Below, piece by piece: positions 6,904 through 17,200 of a stretch of DNA of 64,000 bases. Within the stretch, counting starts at the first letter, position 1. Every line of letters starts with the position of its first letter. Both the position numbers and the translations under genes were made by a program. Where the stretch lies: contig NC_015945.1 of the NCBI RefSeq assembly GCF_000224085.1, forward strand, positions 3,650,501 to 3,714,500, written 5' to 3'. The stretch is from Allomuricauda ruestringensis DSM 13258. Its GTDB lineage: Bacteria; Bacteroidota; Bacteroidia; Flavobacteriales; Flavobacteriaceae. The notes beneath the pieces were generated by a model. The model was not told the DNA's origin. It searched no databases and worked only from the letters and a program-made list of their open reading frames with translations.

Positions 6904-9579
6904 TTAGTCCATGTTTTCCCTATCCATCCAGTAAAGCAAATAAGGAATGTTGTATGCGTGCGTCCATCCAAATACACGAAGTCCTTGGTTTGTTTGCCAA
7001 TTGGTAAAACGGCCCTTGCTCATGGGCAGGTTTGATATTTTCAAAAGGTCTTCACTATATTCATTGGTCGATTCATAGGCTTCGGGTTTTTGGGGGAGCA
7101 CACCGATTTTAAGTATTTCAGCTCTTGACATGGCTTCATCCAAGTAGCTTCTTTCCCCACTTATTTCAAATCCTAGCAACAAGGGATATATGGTCGCTAA
7201 ATAGGATTCCATTTCGTGGTTCAAGGGAGGTACGTCACGAACCCATCTGGCATGTTTTAACAATGCTTTTTTCACTTTCTCCTTTCCTGTTATTTGTTGA
7301 TATTTATATAAACCCTGTGCTACATAGGTTTGGCTATACCCATATCGATCAAGCAGTAGGTTGCCACCTTGACGTTCTTGTAGTTCCAGCATCAGCCCTA
7401 CCCTTTCGTCCAGTTCGTCCTTGTATTTCCGGAGCTTGGTCGCATCATAGAGTTCGACCAGGTTTAAAACCGACAAATACAGACGTCTTCCCCTAAGGTC
7501 GTGTTCACCCCAAATCCTTTTTATATAGGTATCACCTGTCATTTTTGCGACCTCCAAAGCTCGATGGTCTGCTGACAAATAATAATCTGCGATCCAACCT
7601 TGTATCCATACGTGGGCACTTAGCAATGCGTACCAATGTTCATTGGCGTGCCTTCGGCCAATACCTAAATACGGGGTTGATTCCGGTTCGTCCTCAAAGT
7701 TCCAAAAATCAATGGCATCGTTGACCTCACCATAATAGGTTCGCTTTTTCGGCCAATGGACATTGTCAACATCCATAGTGTGCCGACTCATGGCCTGAGC
7801 CAATTTGAAATATTTGGGGTCACCGGTCCTCATAAAATTGGTCCACAACATAAAATCGACCATCGGTTCATTATTGGTCCATTGCACCCATTTCCCGTTA
7901 AAAAAATAACTTTTGCCATCTCCATAGTTGAATATCCCGTACCATGGTTCATGTTTTTGGTTATAGGCCCACCATTGGTATCTGTATTGCAATGCATTTT
8001 CAAACTCCGGGTAGGTTACGGAGGCCGGTGCCATGTTCCCATAAACTTTTGAGTCGGTATACCACTGGGGAGTGGCGTGTGCGACGGGACTTTCAATAAC
8101 ATATTCCATTTTTTTCCCTACGGATTCCGTAGCATCATCATCGTGGAAATAATAAACAAACTCCGTGGTCTTTGTGATACCTTGCGCAAAATTGTCCAGC
8201 ATACCTCCATCAGGTTCCGTATTGTGCCTAGCAAAGTTCATTGGGCCATTTTCTTTGGGCCAAATACTTCCCAAAAGAGTATTGTTGGCGGGGTCAACCT
8301 CTATCCCTTTTGGGTGCTCTTTCATAAAATTCTTTATACCAAGACCCACGCCTCTTTTTCCATCGGTCACATTGACCCAACCTTTGGCTTTTTGTGCCTG
8401 GGCCACATTAGCTTCGCCTTTAGAGACGGTTGCCTTAAATTCCAAATCTTTTTCTGACTCGTCATTCCCACCTTTCTTATTGAAGTTGTTAAGGTAAAGG
8501 CTTCTTAAACTGGTGGTTTTGCGCCTATCCGGTCCCTTTTGCAATAATTGAATCGGTGTTTCCCCATTTGCGGTAACTTCCTCCATTACTGTTTTTGCCT
8601 CATCGTTTTTCCAAGACCCTTCATAAAGGGGCATTGAAACGTTCACATTATCGTCCAAATGATATTTAAACTGAAGTCCAATGGCAGCTATCTGGTCGTT
8701 CGGTTGGGTCCAGCCCATATCATCTTCCGTATGCTCTGTAATGATTTTTTTGTTCTGGGTTGCAATATTGGCATGTTGGCCTTCTAGTTTTTTGTGTTTG
8801 TCTGGAATACCAGTATAGGTCATGGTGTGCAACACTTTTATATAGCTCTTACCTGCATAGGCATGTAACCAAATCGTAAATGGTGATAAATTATTATCCT
8901 CCCTGCTGTAGGTATAGGTGCCCTCTATTCGGAAAATAGTATGCATGGGGCCAGAACCCTTTTCCCTGAACACTTCATTGATCACTGCTTTTGAGGCATC
9001 TATTCCCGAATCATCCAATAAATCCAAAAATGACCCCCTATGTCTTTCCGGTGAGGATGCTATTAATTCTTCGGTGTCAAACTTTCCGTCATTATTGGAA
9101 TCCAAAAAAACCTCATCTAAAAAGCCATTGCCCTTTTTATGAATTGAAAAAGATATCGGGCCAGTGTTTACATCAATCCCGCCTTGAGGCCTCATATTGT
9201 TGGTTGAGATGATTTTCTCTTTGGGCAACATAGGAACAACACCGTCCCCATATTCCAAAACATAGTCTTGGGTATCCTCCGAAAAAAAGAACACCCACAC
9301 CCATTTAACACTATCGTCAACAGGTCCCCAATTACTGACTTCTGTAGTCTGGCATGGAATTTCTGTTCCATCGGAAGTTAGCAAACGTAGATGATCTACC
9401 GAATTCAACTCTCCTTTTGGGAAAGGTATCCCAAGAGTTATGGGGGCTCCCTTTTTATTGTCCTCCACGGTAATACTCACCTGTTTCCCTGTTACTGCGG
9501 GCTGTGAACAAGATTTGAGTAGAAAACTTGCTAGCAACACTGTTATTATTATTCTCATTTGTGTAGAAAGGTTATTCAT
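6904..9579 (-). CDS. RIFT-barrel, YetA/PcRGLX-like lipoprotein, probable polysaccharide lyase
   Basis: An 891-residue exported protein whose signal peptide ends in a lipobox (LLKSCSQ). The N-terminal part, with ITLGIPFPKGEL and then WGPVDDSVKWVWVFF, looks like the N-terminal RIFT-barrel domain of YetA and of exo-rhamnogalacturonan lyase PcRGLX (family PL26). The C-terminal half (from about residue 560) is rich in Trp, Tyr and His with helical repeats such as HANEHWYALLSAHVWIQGW, as in an alpha-toroid. Likely role: cleavage of a uronic-acid/rhamnose-containing glycan at the cell surface or in the periplasm. It is separated by 1 bp from the ROK kinase gene. An alternative start is ATG at 9558. 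Fold assignment is moderate; substrate is inferred. Confidence 0.65.
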   Translation of the reverse strand: MNNLSTQMRIIITVLLASFLLKSCSQPAVTGKQVSITVEDNKKGAPITLGIPFPKGELNSVDHLRLLTSDGTEIPCQTTEVSNWGPVDDSVKWVWVFFFSEDTQDYVLEYGDGVVPMLPKEKIISTNNMRPQGGIDVNTGPISFSIHKKGNGFLDEVFLDSNNDGKFDTEELIASSPERHRGSFLDLLDDSGIDASKAVINEVFREKGSGPMHTIFRIEGTYTYSREDNNLSPFTIWLHAYAGKSYIKVLHTMTYTGIPDKHKKLEGQHANIATQNKKIITEHTEDDMGWTQPNDQIAAIGLQFKYHLDDNVNVSMPLYEGSWKNDEAKTVMEEVTANGETPIQLLQKGPDRRKTTSLRSLYLNNFNKKGGNDESEKDLEFKATVSKGEANVAQAQKAKGWVNVTDGKRGVGLGIKNFMKEHPKGIEVDPANNTLLGSIWPKENGPMNFARHNTEPDGGMLDNFAQGITKTTEFVYYFHDDDATESVGKKMEYVIESPVAHATPQWYTDSKVYGNMAPASVTYPEFENALQYRYQWWAYNQKHEPWYGIFNYGDGKSYFFNGKWVQWTNNEPMVDFMLWTNFMRTGDPKYFKLAQAMSRHTMDVDNVHWPKKRTYYGEVNDAIDFWNFEDEPESTPYLGIGRRHANEHWYALLSAHVWIQGWIADYYLSADHRALEVAKMTGDTYIKRIWGEHDLRGRRLYLSVLNLVELYDATKLRKYKDELDERVGLMLELQERQGGNLLLDRYGYSQTYVAQGLYKYQQITGKEKVKKALLKHARWVRDVPPLNHEMESYLATIYPLLLGFEISGERSYLDEAMSRAEILKIGVLPQKPEAYESTNEYSEDLLKISNLPMSKGRFTNWQTNQGLRVFGWTHAYNIPYLLYWMDRENMD

Positions 9580-9580
9580 T

Positions 9581-10426
9581 TTACAGACCTAGTGCGGCTG
9601 CACCCAAAATGGGTGAATCCACCAAATCTGATGTTTCGATTTTAAAATTTTCCAATTGTTTTTGATAGGCAAACGAATCGATAGCCTCTTGCAACGAAGT
9701 TTTAAAAAATGGATAGGCACTGCTTATGGACCCACCAAGTATTATAGATTCAGGAGCAAATAAATAGAGAATGGCCTTTAAGGCTTCCCCCAAATGCACC
9801 CCGTATTCCCTAAAGGCGGTCAAGGCAATTTCATTTTTATCCAATGCTTTTTGATAAAGGACTTTGGCAGACTCTCCATATTCCCTTTCAAAAAAGAAGC
9901 TTCCTGCATATTGTTCCATAATGCCATTTTTGTAAGGAAGCATGCCCACTTCACCAGCACCGCACAAAACGCCGTTGTATAACTTATTGTCTATTAAAAT
10001 TCCCATACCGAGTCCGGTACCTAAAGAAAGTGCCACACAATTGGTATATTGCTTCGCCTTCCCAAAATGTTTTTCGCCAAGCGCAAAACAATTGGCATCA
10101 TTATTTAAATGCACCGGAACATTAAATTGCTTTTGTACAAGCGCTTTTAAAGGGACTTTTTTCCATGCTGGAATGTTCTGCACATCATATACAACACCAG
10201 AATCTGGGTCAACAACTGCAGGAACCCCAATCCCAATAGCTTCAACATCGTCGGTCAGGACCGCATCAATGGTATTAAATAATTTTGAGAGGGAAGTCTC
10301 CTCTGAATCATCCCGATTTACTTTGGAAAGACTGCTTTGTACCACATCCTTTCCCAAAACTCTTCCCGCTTTGATTTTAGTACCTCCTACATCAACCCCT
10401 AAAACTGTCCTATTTTCTTTTTCCAC
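9581..10426 (-). CDS. ROK-family sugar kinase
   Basis: A 281-residue cytoplasmic kinase. The N-terminal phosphate-binding loop is LGVDVGGTKIKAG, the catalytic Asp lies in HLNNDANCFALGE, and SLGTGLGMGILID is the adenosine-side loop. The family phosphorylates glucose, fructose, GlcNAc or ManNAc. The usual zinc-binding cysteine cluster of ROK proteins is absent. It starts at GTG, which overlaps the stop of the MFS gene (TAGTG), so translation is coupled. Beside a deacetylase and a sugar transporter, it probably phosphorylates the monosaccharide imported by that transporter; which sugar is unknown. Confidence 0.85.
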   Translation of the reverse strand: MEKENRTVLGVDVGGTKIKAGRVLGKDVVQSSLSKVNRDDSEETSLSKLFNTIDAVLTDDVEAIGIGVPAVVDPDSGVVYDVQNIPAWKKVPLKALVQKQFNVPVHLNNDANCFALGEKHFGKAKQYTNCVALSLGTGLGMGILIDNKLYNGVLCGAGEVGMLPYKNGIMEQYAGSFFFEREYGESAKVLYQKALDKNEIALTAFREYGVHLGEALKAILYLFAPESIILGGSISSAYPFFKTSLQEAIDSFAYQKQLENFKIETSDLVDSPILGAAALGL

Positions 10427-11682
10427 TAGTCCTTTTTTAAGCTTATAGTCTTATTGTTCACCAAAGGTTTGGCCCAAAATCCTATGGATAGGATGAAAAT
10501 CAAGGGTATAATCAAAAAGAACATCCCTGATTTCAATGACATCAATTCACCCAAACCTCCCACTATAAATGGAATTACAGCACCCCCGGCAATGCCGGTA
10601 CAAAGTATACCTGATAATGATCCATGATGTTCTTTAACAGAGTTAAGTGCGAGAGAAAATATGATGGAGTACATCACGGAAATAAAGAATCCTACCATCG
10701 GGAAACCTATCAACGCCATTTGTGCTGAACCGGTAAGCGCCAAAACGAGGCTAACAATTGTTATGGATGTGGCCAAAATCAGTAATTTTCGACTATCCAT
10801 AAATTTCAAGAGCAATAGACCCAATAAGCATCCCACGGTCAACATGGCCCAGAAATAAGAAACTGTATTTGCACCCACTGTCTGTGGGTCCAATCCGTGA
10901 TATTGGCTCAAAAACTGTGAAATCCAGTTTCCGACACCTTGCTCCGTACCTACATAGCAAAAAATTCCCAAGAAATAGAGAATGGTCCACTTGTTCTTTA
11001 TTAAATCCCAATACGAACTGGTATCACCGGCTTTTTCTTCCTCGGTTTTCTCAAACTTGGGATACCTGGTCAAAAAGACATAGAAAAACAATACCAAACA
11101 AATTACTGCGAACACAATGTATAGCGATGCCCAAGGCAAATCTTGCGGCACCCATCCGCGTAACATTTCGGCTAAAGTATCCCTTCGGTTATCCTTACTT
11201 ACCAAATATTTATACAAATAAGGACTAAGGAACGAGGCGGCCCCAAAAACCAGTTGCGCCAGTACGGAGTTGAAAGCGAAATGTTCCTCTCCCCCTGCTA
11301 CTCGCAACATTGGGTTAATAATTACCTGAAGTACGGCCATACAGCAACCCAATACGAAAAGGGTGATGCTAAAAACACCGTATTGCGGAAATAGAGCAAA
11401 ACCCAGGGAAGCAAGCGCCATGACCAAAAATGAAACCGATAGCAATGTCCTTTCACTATACTTTTCGGATAAGAAGCCTGCCGGTATGGACATAATGCCA
11501 TATGCTATAAAGAAAGTGAACGGCAATAGGCCTGTTAAAGTAAGACTCAGGTCAAAGCTATCCTTAACATCCACTATAATGGAATTAAGGATATTGGTAA
11601 TGAAGGATATCACAAAAAATACGATCATTACCAAACCGATAATGTGGATGTATCTTTTGGTCGTGGGCTTGCTGGTCTCCAT
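10426..11682 (-). CDS. FucP-like sugar MFS transporter
   Basis: A 418-residue inner-membrane protein with about twelve hydrophobic helices. The segments LLPFTFFIAYGIMSIPAGFLSEKYSER are split over helix 2 and its loop, and QVIINPMLRVAGG and FAFNSVLAQLVFGAASFLSPY follow, all as in the FucP/sugar-MFS group (proton symport of fucose, glucose/galactose or GlcNAc). It lies between the deacetylase and the kinase, which fits uptake of the sugar that the ROK kinase then phosphorylates. The GTG of the kinase overlaps its stop codon. Confidence 0.85.
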   Translation of the reverse strand: METSKPTTKRYIHIIGLVMIVFFVISFITNILNSIIVDVKDSFDLSLTLTGLLPFTFFIAYGIMSIPAGFLSEKYSERTLLSVSFLVMALASLGFALFPQYGVFSITLFVLGCCMAVLQVIINPMLRVAGGEEHFAFNSVLAQLVFGAASFLSPYLYKYLVSKDNRRDTLAEMLRGWVPQDLPWASLYIVFAVICLVLFFYVFLTRYPKFEKTEEEKAGDTSSYWDLIKNKWTILYFLGIFCYVGTEQGVGNWISQFLSQYHGLDPQTVGANTVSYFWAMLTVGCLLGLLLLKFMDSRKLLILATSITIVSLVLALTGSAQMALIGFPMVGFFISVMYSIIFSLALNSVKEHHGSLSGILCTGIAGGAVIPFIVGGLGELMSLKSGMFFLIIPLIFILSIGFWAKPLVNNKTISLKKD

Positions 11683-11733
11683 AGTTAATTGGTTGGTTAT
11701 TTAATTTTGGTTACTCTCTGGGGGTTTATTTTC

Positions 11734-12621
11734 TTATTTGGCACCCAACATGGGGAACATTTCCTTAATTTCCTCATCGGTGGGTTGCTTACCGTATTCA
11801 CATATCTCAAAGTATTCCACGTGTTTTACTTTTGAAACATCGAGGTTTGGATACCATCTTTTGACAGCTTCCAAGGTATTGGCATCAGCAGTTCGGTTCA
11901 TCCACTTATCCTTAAGCCAAGCCAATCGTTCCTGTTCCCCCTTAGGTATGGTCGAAACATCCACCCCATTGGTCCATGGCAACCATTCGAACATCTGTGA
12001 ATCGTGAGCGGCCAATCCCTTTACCTTGATATCGATTACATCGTCAATCACAACGGCGATATCTTTCTGAAACGGATATGGTTTTTTAAAATGATCGCTC
12101 ATATACAGAAAGACAGGATTCTTTTTTAAAGGTGGGGTATCGGGAGCTACGTTGGGTACAATGTTCATGTAGGCTGCATCCTGTACTACGGATCCGGCAT
12201 TTCTATGGTCTGGGTGATAATCATTTGGACGAAGGCCCAAAACAATATCAGCGTCCCAGTCCCTGATCCGACGGATTACTTCCAGTCTAACATTCAAGGT
12301 AGGGAAGAGTTCTCCATCATGATTGTCCAATACTTCATATTCGGCGATTCCCAATGCTTTGGCTGCATCTTTCGCCTCTTGTCTACGTTTTTTTGCCAAA
12401 ACTCCTCCTCCCATGGCATAATGACCGGCATCACCATTGGTAAGGGCCAAGAATTTTACCTTGTGTCCCATTTGGGCAAATAGTGCGGCCGTACCACCAA
12501 ATTTCGAATCGCAATCATCGGGATGTGCCCCAATGGCCAAAATGTTCAAGACTTTTTTTTGTTGGGCCTGAAGGGTTGTAAATGCAAAGCATAAACAAAG
12601 GGCCATAATTAATTTTCTCAT
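11734..12621 (-). CDS. PIG-L-family zinc-dependent N-deacetylase, exported
   Basis: A 295-residue protein whose ATG at 12621 is directly followed by a signal peptide (MRKLIMALCLCFAFTTLQAQ). The frame is open further to 12711, but that extension would bury the signal. PIG-L/LmbE motifs are seen: AIGAHPDDCD near residue 30 and NDYHPDHRNAG near residue 138, which together bind zinc and supply the catalytic acid. The family removes acetyl groups from GlcNAc-containing substrates. In this PUL it would deacetylate an amino sugar in the periplasm, and it is the main hint that the glycan contains an N-acetylated sugar. Confidence 0.88.
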   Translation of the reverse strand: MRKLIMALCLCFAFTTLQAQQKKVLNILAIGAHPDDCDSKFGGTAALFAQMGHKVKFLALTNGDAGHYAMGGGVLAKKRRQEAKDAAKALGIAEYEVLDNHDGELFPTLNVRLEVIRRIRDWDADIVLGLRPNDYHPDHRNAGSVVQDAAYMNIVPNVAPDTPPLKKNPVFLYMSDHFKKPYPFQKDIAVVIDDVIDIKVKGLAAHDSQMFEWLPWTNGVDVSTIPKGEQERLAWLKDKWMNRTADANTLEAVKRWYPNLDVSKVKHVEYFEICEYGKQPTDEEIKEMFPMLGAK

Positions 12622-12815
12622 TATTTTATTGGGTATTTGATTTGTTAAAATTTTACAATTGTAGTGCCGGTCATCACGAGGACAACCTTTTAATCCATTA
12701 TTTAAAAACAAGAATCAGATCGATTGGCGCATAGTAATAAGTAGGTAATCCATGGTATGGGGTTCAATCAAACTAACTTAATGAAAACATGCACTTTCTT
12801 TCAGATATAACGCTT

Positions 12816-14195
12816 TTAGTTTTGTACAAAATTTGGATTGATATCCATTTCTCGTTGTGGAATAAAGAAATACGGTCGGGTACTTGTAATGAAGGTTTCG
12901 GCATCAGGGACCAGGCCTGTGGCACCAAATCGTTTTAAGTCGGGCCATCTATGGTTTTCAAAGGCCAGCTCCACTCTTCGTTCATGCAACAATTTTTGTT
13001 CAAACGTGCCCGGTGTCGACGCATCGATATCCGCAAGACCAGCCCTATTCCTAACTGTATTGATCAAATCATAACTCTCAGGTGTTTCTCCGAGGGCTTC
13101 TGCCAACATCAACAATACATCGGCATACCTAAAGACCACAAAATTGGTATCGGAGTCGTTCTCTACGGCCAAATCGGATTGGTACTTTCTGATATGCCTT
13201 GCCTCCACGGTTTCCCCTTCCAAATTCACATAGGTAGCCCCCATGGAGACTTCGTACCTCAAATCTCCCTCTTCATAAGCTTCCTGAATGGAAACAGTTG
13301 GTCGGTTTCGTCCAAACCCGGAACCAGTTTGCAAATCGGTACTAGGAGAAAAGTCATTGGTAAAAAGACTGCCCTGTCCGATACCCCCACTGATATACTG
13401 TACTTCGAAAATCGATTCTGGATTGTTTTCATTGGCAACTCCCCATAAATCGGCATAATCAGGCAATAACTCATACCCATAATCTGCAATGATGCGTCGC
13501 AAGACCGTTTCCGCTGCTGTATTATTCCCCAAGGTCAAATGAACCTTGGCCAACAGGCTGGCCGCTGCTCCCTTGGTCGCTTTGCCTACTTCACTTCCTG
13601 AATAGGAAACGGGCAGGTTTTCTTCGGCTGTGGCCAAATCTGTCACCAACTGTTCCAAAACGGTAATTTCATCGACCTGCACCAGTGCATCCCCACTGGT
13701 ATATGGCGTAAGTTGCAATGGGATATTTCCAAAGCCGATGGCCAAATGATAATAAATCAAAGAACGAATGAATAAAGCTTCCCCAGTAATCCTGTTTTGG
13801 AGTGGTGCATCCATTTCTATGGAGGGGATACGATCCAAAATTACATTACAATTGGCGATTACCCTATAGGACTCGCTCCAGGCAGAAGTAATCTGTTCGT
13901 TGAGTGCATCTTCGGTAAAGGAATTGATCTCGGTATATTGCCGAGCAAGTCCAGTGGCATCTGGGCCCTGGTCAGTATTGTCGCTACGCATCTCGAACAT
14001 GGTCCAATAACCACGACCATAAACCCCAGTGCTCTGTAGTCCGGCATAGCTGGCATTGATGGCTACCTCGAAGTCTTCGGGGGCATTGTAAAAATCAGCC
14101 TCGTTTCTATTGGATATGGGTGCGAGATCGGTAAAGTCTTCACTACATCCGGCAAAAAGAGCCGTACATAGCATGATATATAGAATTCGTTTCAT
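12816..14195 (-). CDS. SusD/RagB-family glycan-binding lipoprotein (PUL 1)
   Basis: A 459-residue lipoprotein (lipobox ALFAGCSED) with the SusD/RagB start pattern DFTDLAPISNRNEADFY, a middle made of TPR-like helices (LFIRSLIYYHLAIGFGNIP), and the C-terminal box LLHERRVELAFENHRWPDLKRF common to this family. It caps the SusC channel at the cell surface and binds the oligosaccharide. It starts 17 bp after the SusC stop, so the two are co-transcribed. About 195 bp without a gene separate it from the deacetylase gene. Confidence 0.95.
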   Translation of the reverse strand: MKRILYIMLCTALFAGCSEDFTDLAPISNRNEADFYNAPEDFEVAINASYAGLQSTGVYGRGYWTMFEMRSDNTDQGPDATGLARQYTEINSFTEDALNEQITSAWSESYRVIANCNVILDRIPSIEMDAPLQNRITGEALFIRSLIYYHLAIGFGNIPLQLTPYTSGDALVQVDEITVLEQLVTDLATAEENLPVSYSGSEVGKATKGAAASLLAKVHLTLGNNTAAETVLRRIIADYGYELLPDYADLWGVANENNPESIFEVQYISGGIGQGSLFTNDFSPSTDLQTGSGFGRNRPTVSIQEAYEEGDLRYEVSMGATYVNLEGETVEARHIRKYQSDLAVENDSDTNFVVFRYADVLLMLAEALGETPESYDLINTVRNRAGLADIDASTPGTFEQKLLHERRVELAFENHRWPDLKRFGATGLVPDAETFITSTRPYFFIPQREMDINPNFVQN

Positions 14196-14212
14196 TTTTT
14201 CCGTGTTTTAGA

Positions 14213-17200
14213 TTAAAACTTTAGGTTTACACCCATGGTAAATGACTTGGTCAAAGGGAATGCTCCGTAGTCTTCTCCCGGTGTCAAACTATTCGTCGTA
14301 ATACTACTGACCTCAGGGTTATAACCGAGATAATCGGTAATGGTAAAGAGGTTGGTAGCGGTAACATAAAACCTAAGTTTTTGAATCTTGCTTCCAAAAA
14401 ACTTTTCGGTCGGCAATGTATAGCCCAAGGTCACATTTCTCAAACGTACATAAGAACCATCCTCTACCTGAAATGAAGAGGGCCGATTATTGTTCCCGTG
14501 GTTACCGGACTCCCTGTCCGCTCGTGGAATGGATCCATTGCCGGGATCGGATGAAGATCTCCATCGCTCATTGAATATGGCATAGGAGTTAAAATTGGCC
14601 TCTCCATTCTTCATATGCCTAGAAGTTAGGTTCAATATTTCATTTCCTTCTACTCCTTGGACCAAAAAACTAAAGTCGATATTTTTAAAGGTCAATCGGT
14701 TATTGATACCCCAAGTAAAATCCGGAAAATAACTTCCGGTCACCGTTCTATCGTCAGGGGTTATCTCCCCATCACCATCAATGTCCTTGAACTTAAAATC
14801 GCCCGGTGCTGGATCTGGTGCCTGTGTATCAAAAGGTGCATTATCGATTTCCCCTTGGGATTGATAAATGCCGTCCACCACATAACCATAGTAGCTACCA
14901 ATGGGGTCACCGACACGGGTAACATGCCTCACACCAGCACTTCCGGAAGAATAGATGGGTTCGTTGCCCTCATTCAAAGCCAGTACCTCATTCGTATTGG
15001 CAGCAAAATTAATATCGGTATTCCATGTAAAGTCGCCTACAAAGTTTTTAGTGCTCAAAGCAACTTCAAAACCCCTATTCTGCACTTCTCCAAGATTTCT
15101 CAAAGTGGTCTCAAAACCTGAAACCGAGGATATGGCCACATTCAATAGAAGATCTCTTGTTTTGGTATCATAATAATCCGCCAATAGAAAAACCCTATTA
15201 TTGAACAATCCCAATTCAATACCTACATCAATTTGTTCGGATTTCTCCCAAGTCAGGTTCGGGTTGGGAATGGTGCTTTGCACCAATCCGTTGATCTCAT
15301 TTCCTCCAAGGTTGTAGTTTTGAGGGGACAATAAACCAACGGCCCCATAGTTAGGAATCTCAAAGTTTCCCGTTTGACCCCAGCTTGCCCTTAGTTTTAA
15401 TTCAGAAATGGTTTCAGAACCCTTCAGAAACGATTCCTCATTCAACCTCCAACCCATTGAAAAGGATGGGAAGTAGCCCGTTTGGTTGTTTTTGCCAAAC
15501 CTTGAGGATTTATCGGAACGAAATGTTCCGGTAAATAGGTATTTGTCCTTGTAACTATAATTTACCCTAAAGAGGGAGGACAACAAAGACCACTGTTCTT
15601 TTACCGACGTCCCTCCGAAAACCTGACCTCCACTTACCGTTGGTACCAAGTCATCTGGATGGTTATTGGCCAGCACTTGTTTCAAGGTCAAATTATCCTT
15701 TTGTGCGGTATATCCCAAAACCGCATCAAAATAATGGTTTCCAAATTCCTTTTTCCAATTAAGGGTATTCTCCCACAACCAGTTGGTTTCCGTAGAGGAA
15801 GATGCCTGTCCGTAAGGATTACCGTCTGCTGAATTTCGATATAATAGTGTGTTGGCACGATAAAAGTCTTGGTTGAACAAGTTGATATAGACTCCTCCGA
15901 AGGTTTTAAAGCTAAGTTCAGGAAGAATATCATAGGTAAGTCCAAGGGTTCCCCGGGTCTGGAATTGGAAAATTTGATCGTCCACTGCCTCAATTATGGC
16001 CAAAGGATTACTTGCTGTGGTAGTTCCACTGCCCAAATAAGATTGGTTGTTCAACTGGTTAATGGTACCATTGGGGTTATAGGGACTCACCGTAGGTGAG
16101 TGCACAATTCCGGAATAAACAATACCGGGAGGTGTAGCAAAATAGGGGGATGATGCAGGAACCCTTTGGTTTTCGGTCACTGTTGGTGCCAATCTCAAAT
16201 CCAAATTTAACTTTTCCGATAGTTGGGAATTCAAATTAAGTAAGACGGAATAACGCTCAAATTTTGCCTTTTCAATAATACCGGTCTGGGAAAAGTATCC
16301 CGTGGAAGCATAAAAGCTGGTCTTGTTTTTAACTGGTGAAGCATATGAAAAATTATAGCTTTGGACTACCCCTGTTTTAAATAAAAGATCTTGCCAATCC
16401 GTATCGGTTCCATCCCAGCTCAAAAAGGATTCGGGCATCTCATAATTTCCATTGCCTCTTTCCCCTGGGCCTATCGGGTCGTCGATTGAGGCTCCTTCAA
16501 CCGATTGTAGATATGCATTGTTTCTTGCATCCCTGGTAAAATCGATCAATTCCTCTGCATTCATCAAATCCAGTTTGTTGGCAACGGACTGCATGCTTAC
16601 ATAAGAATCAAACGAATAGACTCCCTCGTCCCCATTCGATCCTTTTTTTGTTGTAATGAGCAACACTCCATTGCCACCACGGGAGCCATAAATAGCAGCG
16701 GCACTAGCATCCTTCAATACTTGGATCGATTCAATGTCGTTGGGATTTAAGGTAGCCAAGGGATTGATGGTAGGTGGCTGAAAAGTGGACCGTCTATTGG
16801 CAACACCTCCTAGTTGGCTGGAAGAGGTCAGGTTGCGCGAAATGGGTATTCCATCCACAACAAACAAGGGATCATTTCCAGCCGAAATAGACCCTGAACC
16901 TCTTACCCTAATATTAGGGGCCGCCCCGGGCTCACCGGAAACTTCTTGAACCTGCACTCCCGATACTTGGCCGATAAGCGCTGCTTCAGGTGTAAGTGCA
17001 GGTACTTCTGTAATGGTTTCCGTAGATACGGACACCACGGAACCTGTCACCTTCTTTTTGGCCAAGGTACCGTAGCCAACCACGACCACCTCTTCCAAAG
17101 CGGCCGCATCCTCTTCCATGGTCACTGTTACGGAAGTTTGTCCCGACACATTCACTTCTTTTGATCTGTACCCTATGTAGGACACTTGAATGATGGTGGT

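Noticed and set aside
13797..14039. Frames opposite the SusC/SusD genes and similar long overlapping frames throughout
   Set aside because: They lie antisense or out of frame inside well-supported genes and have no family signature.
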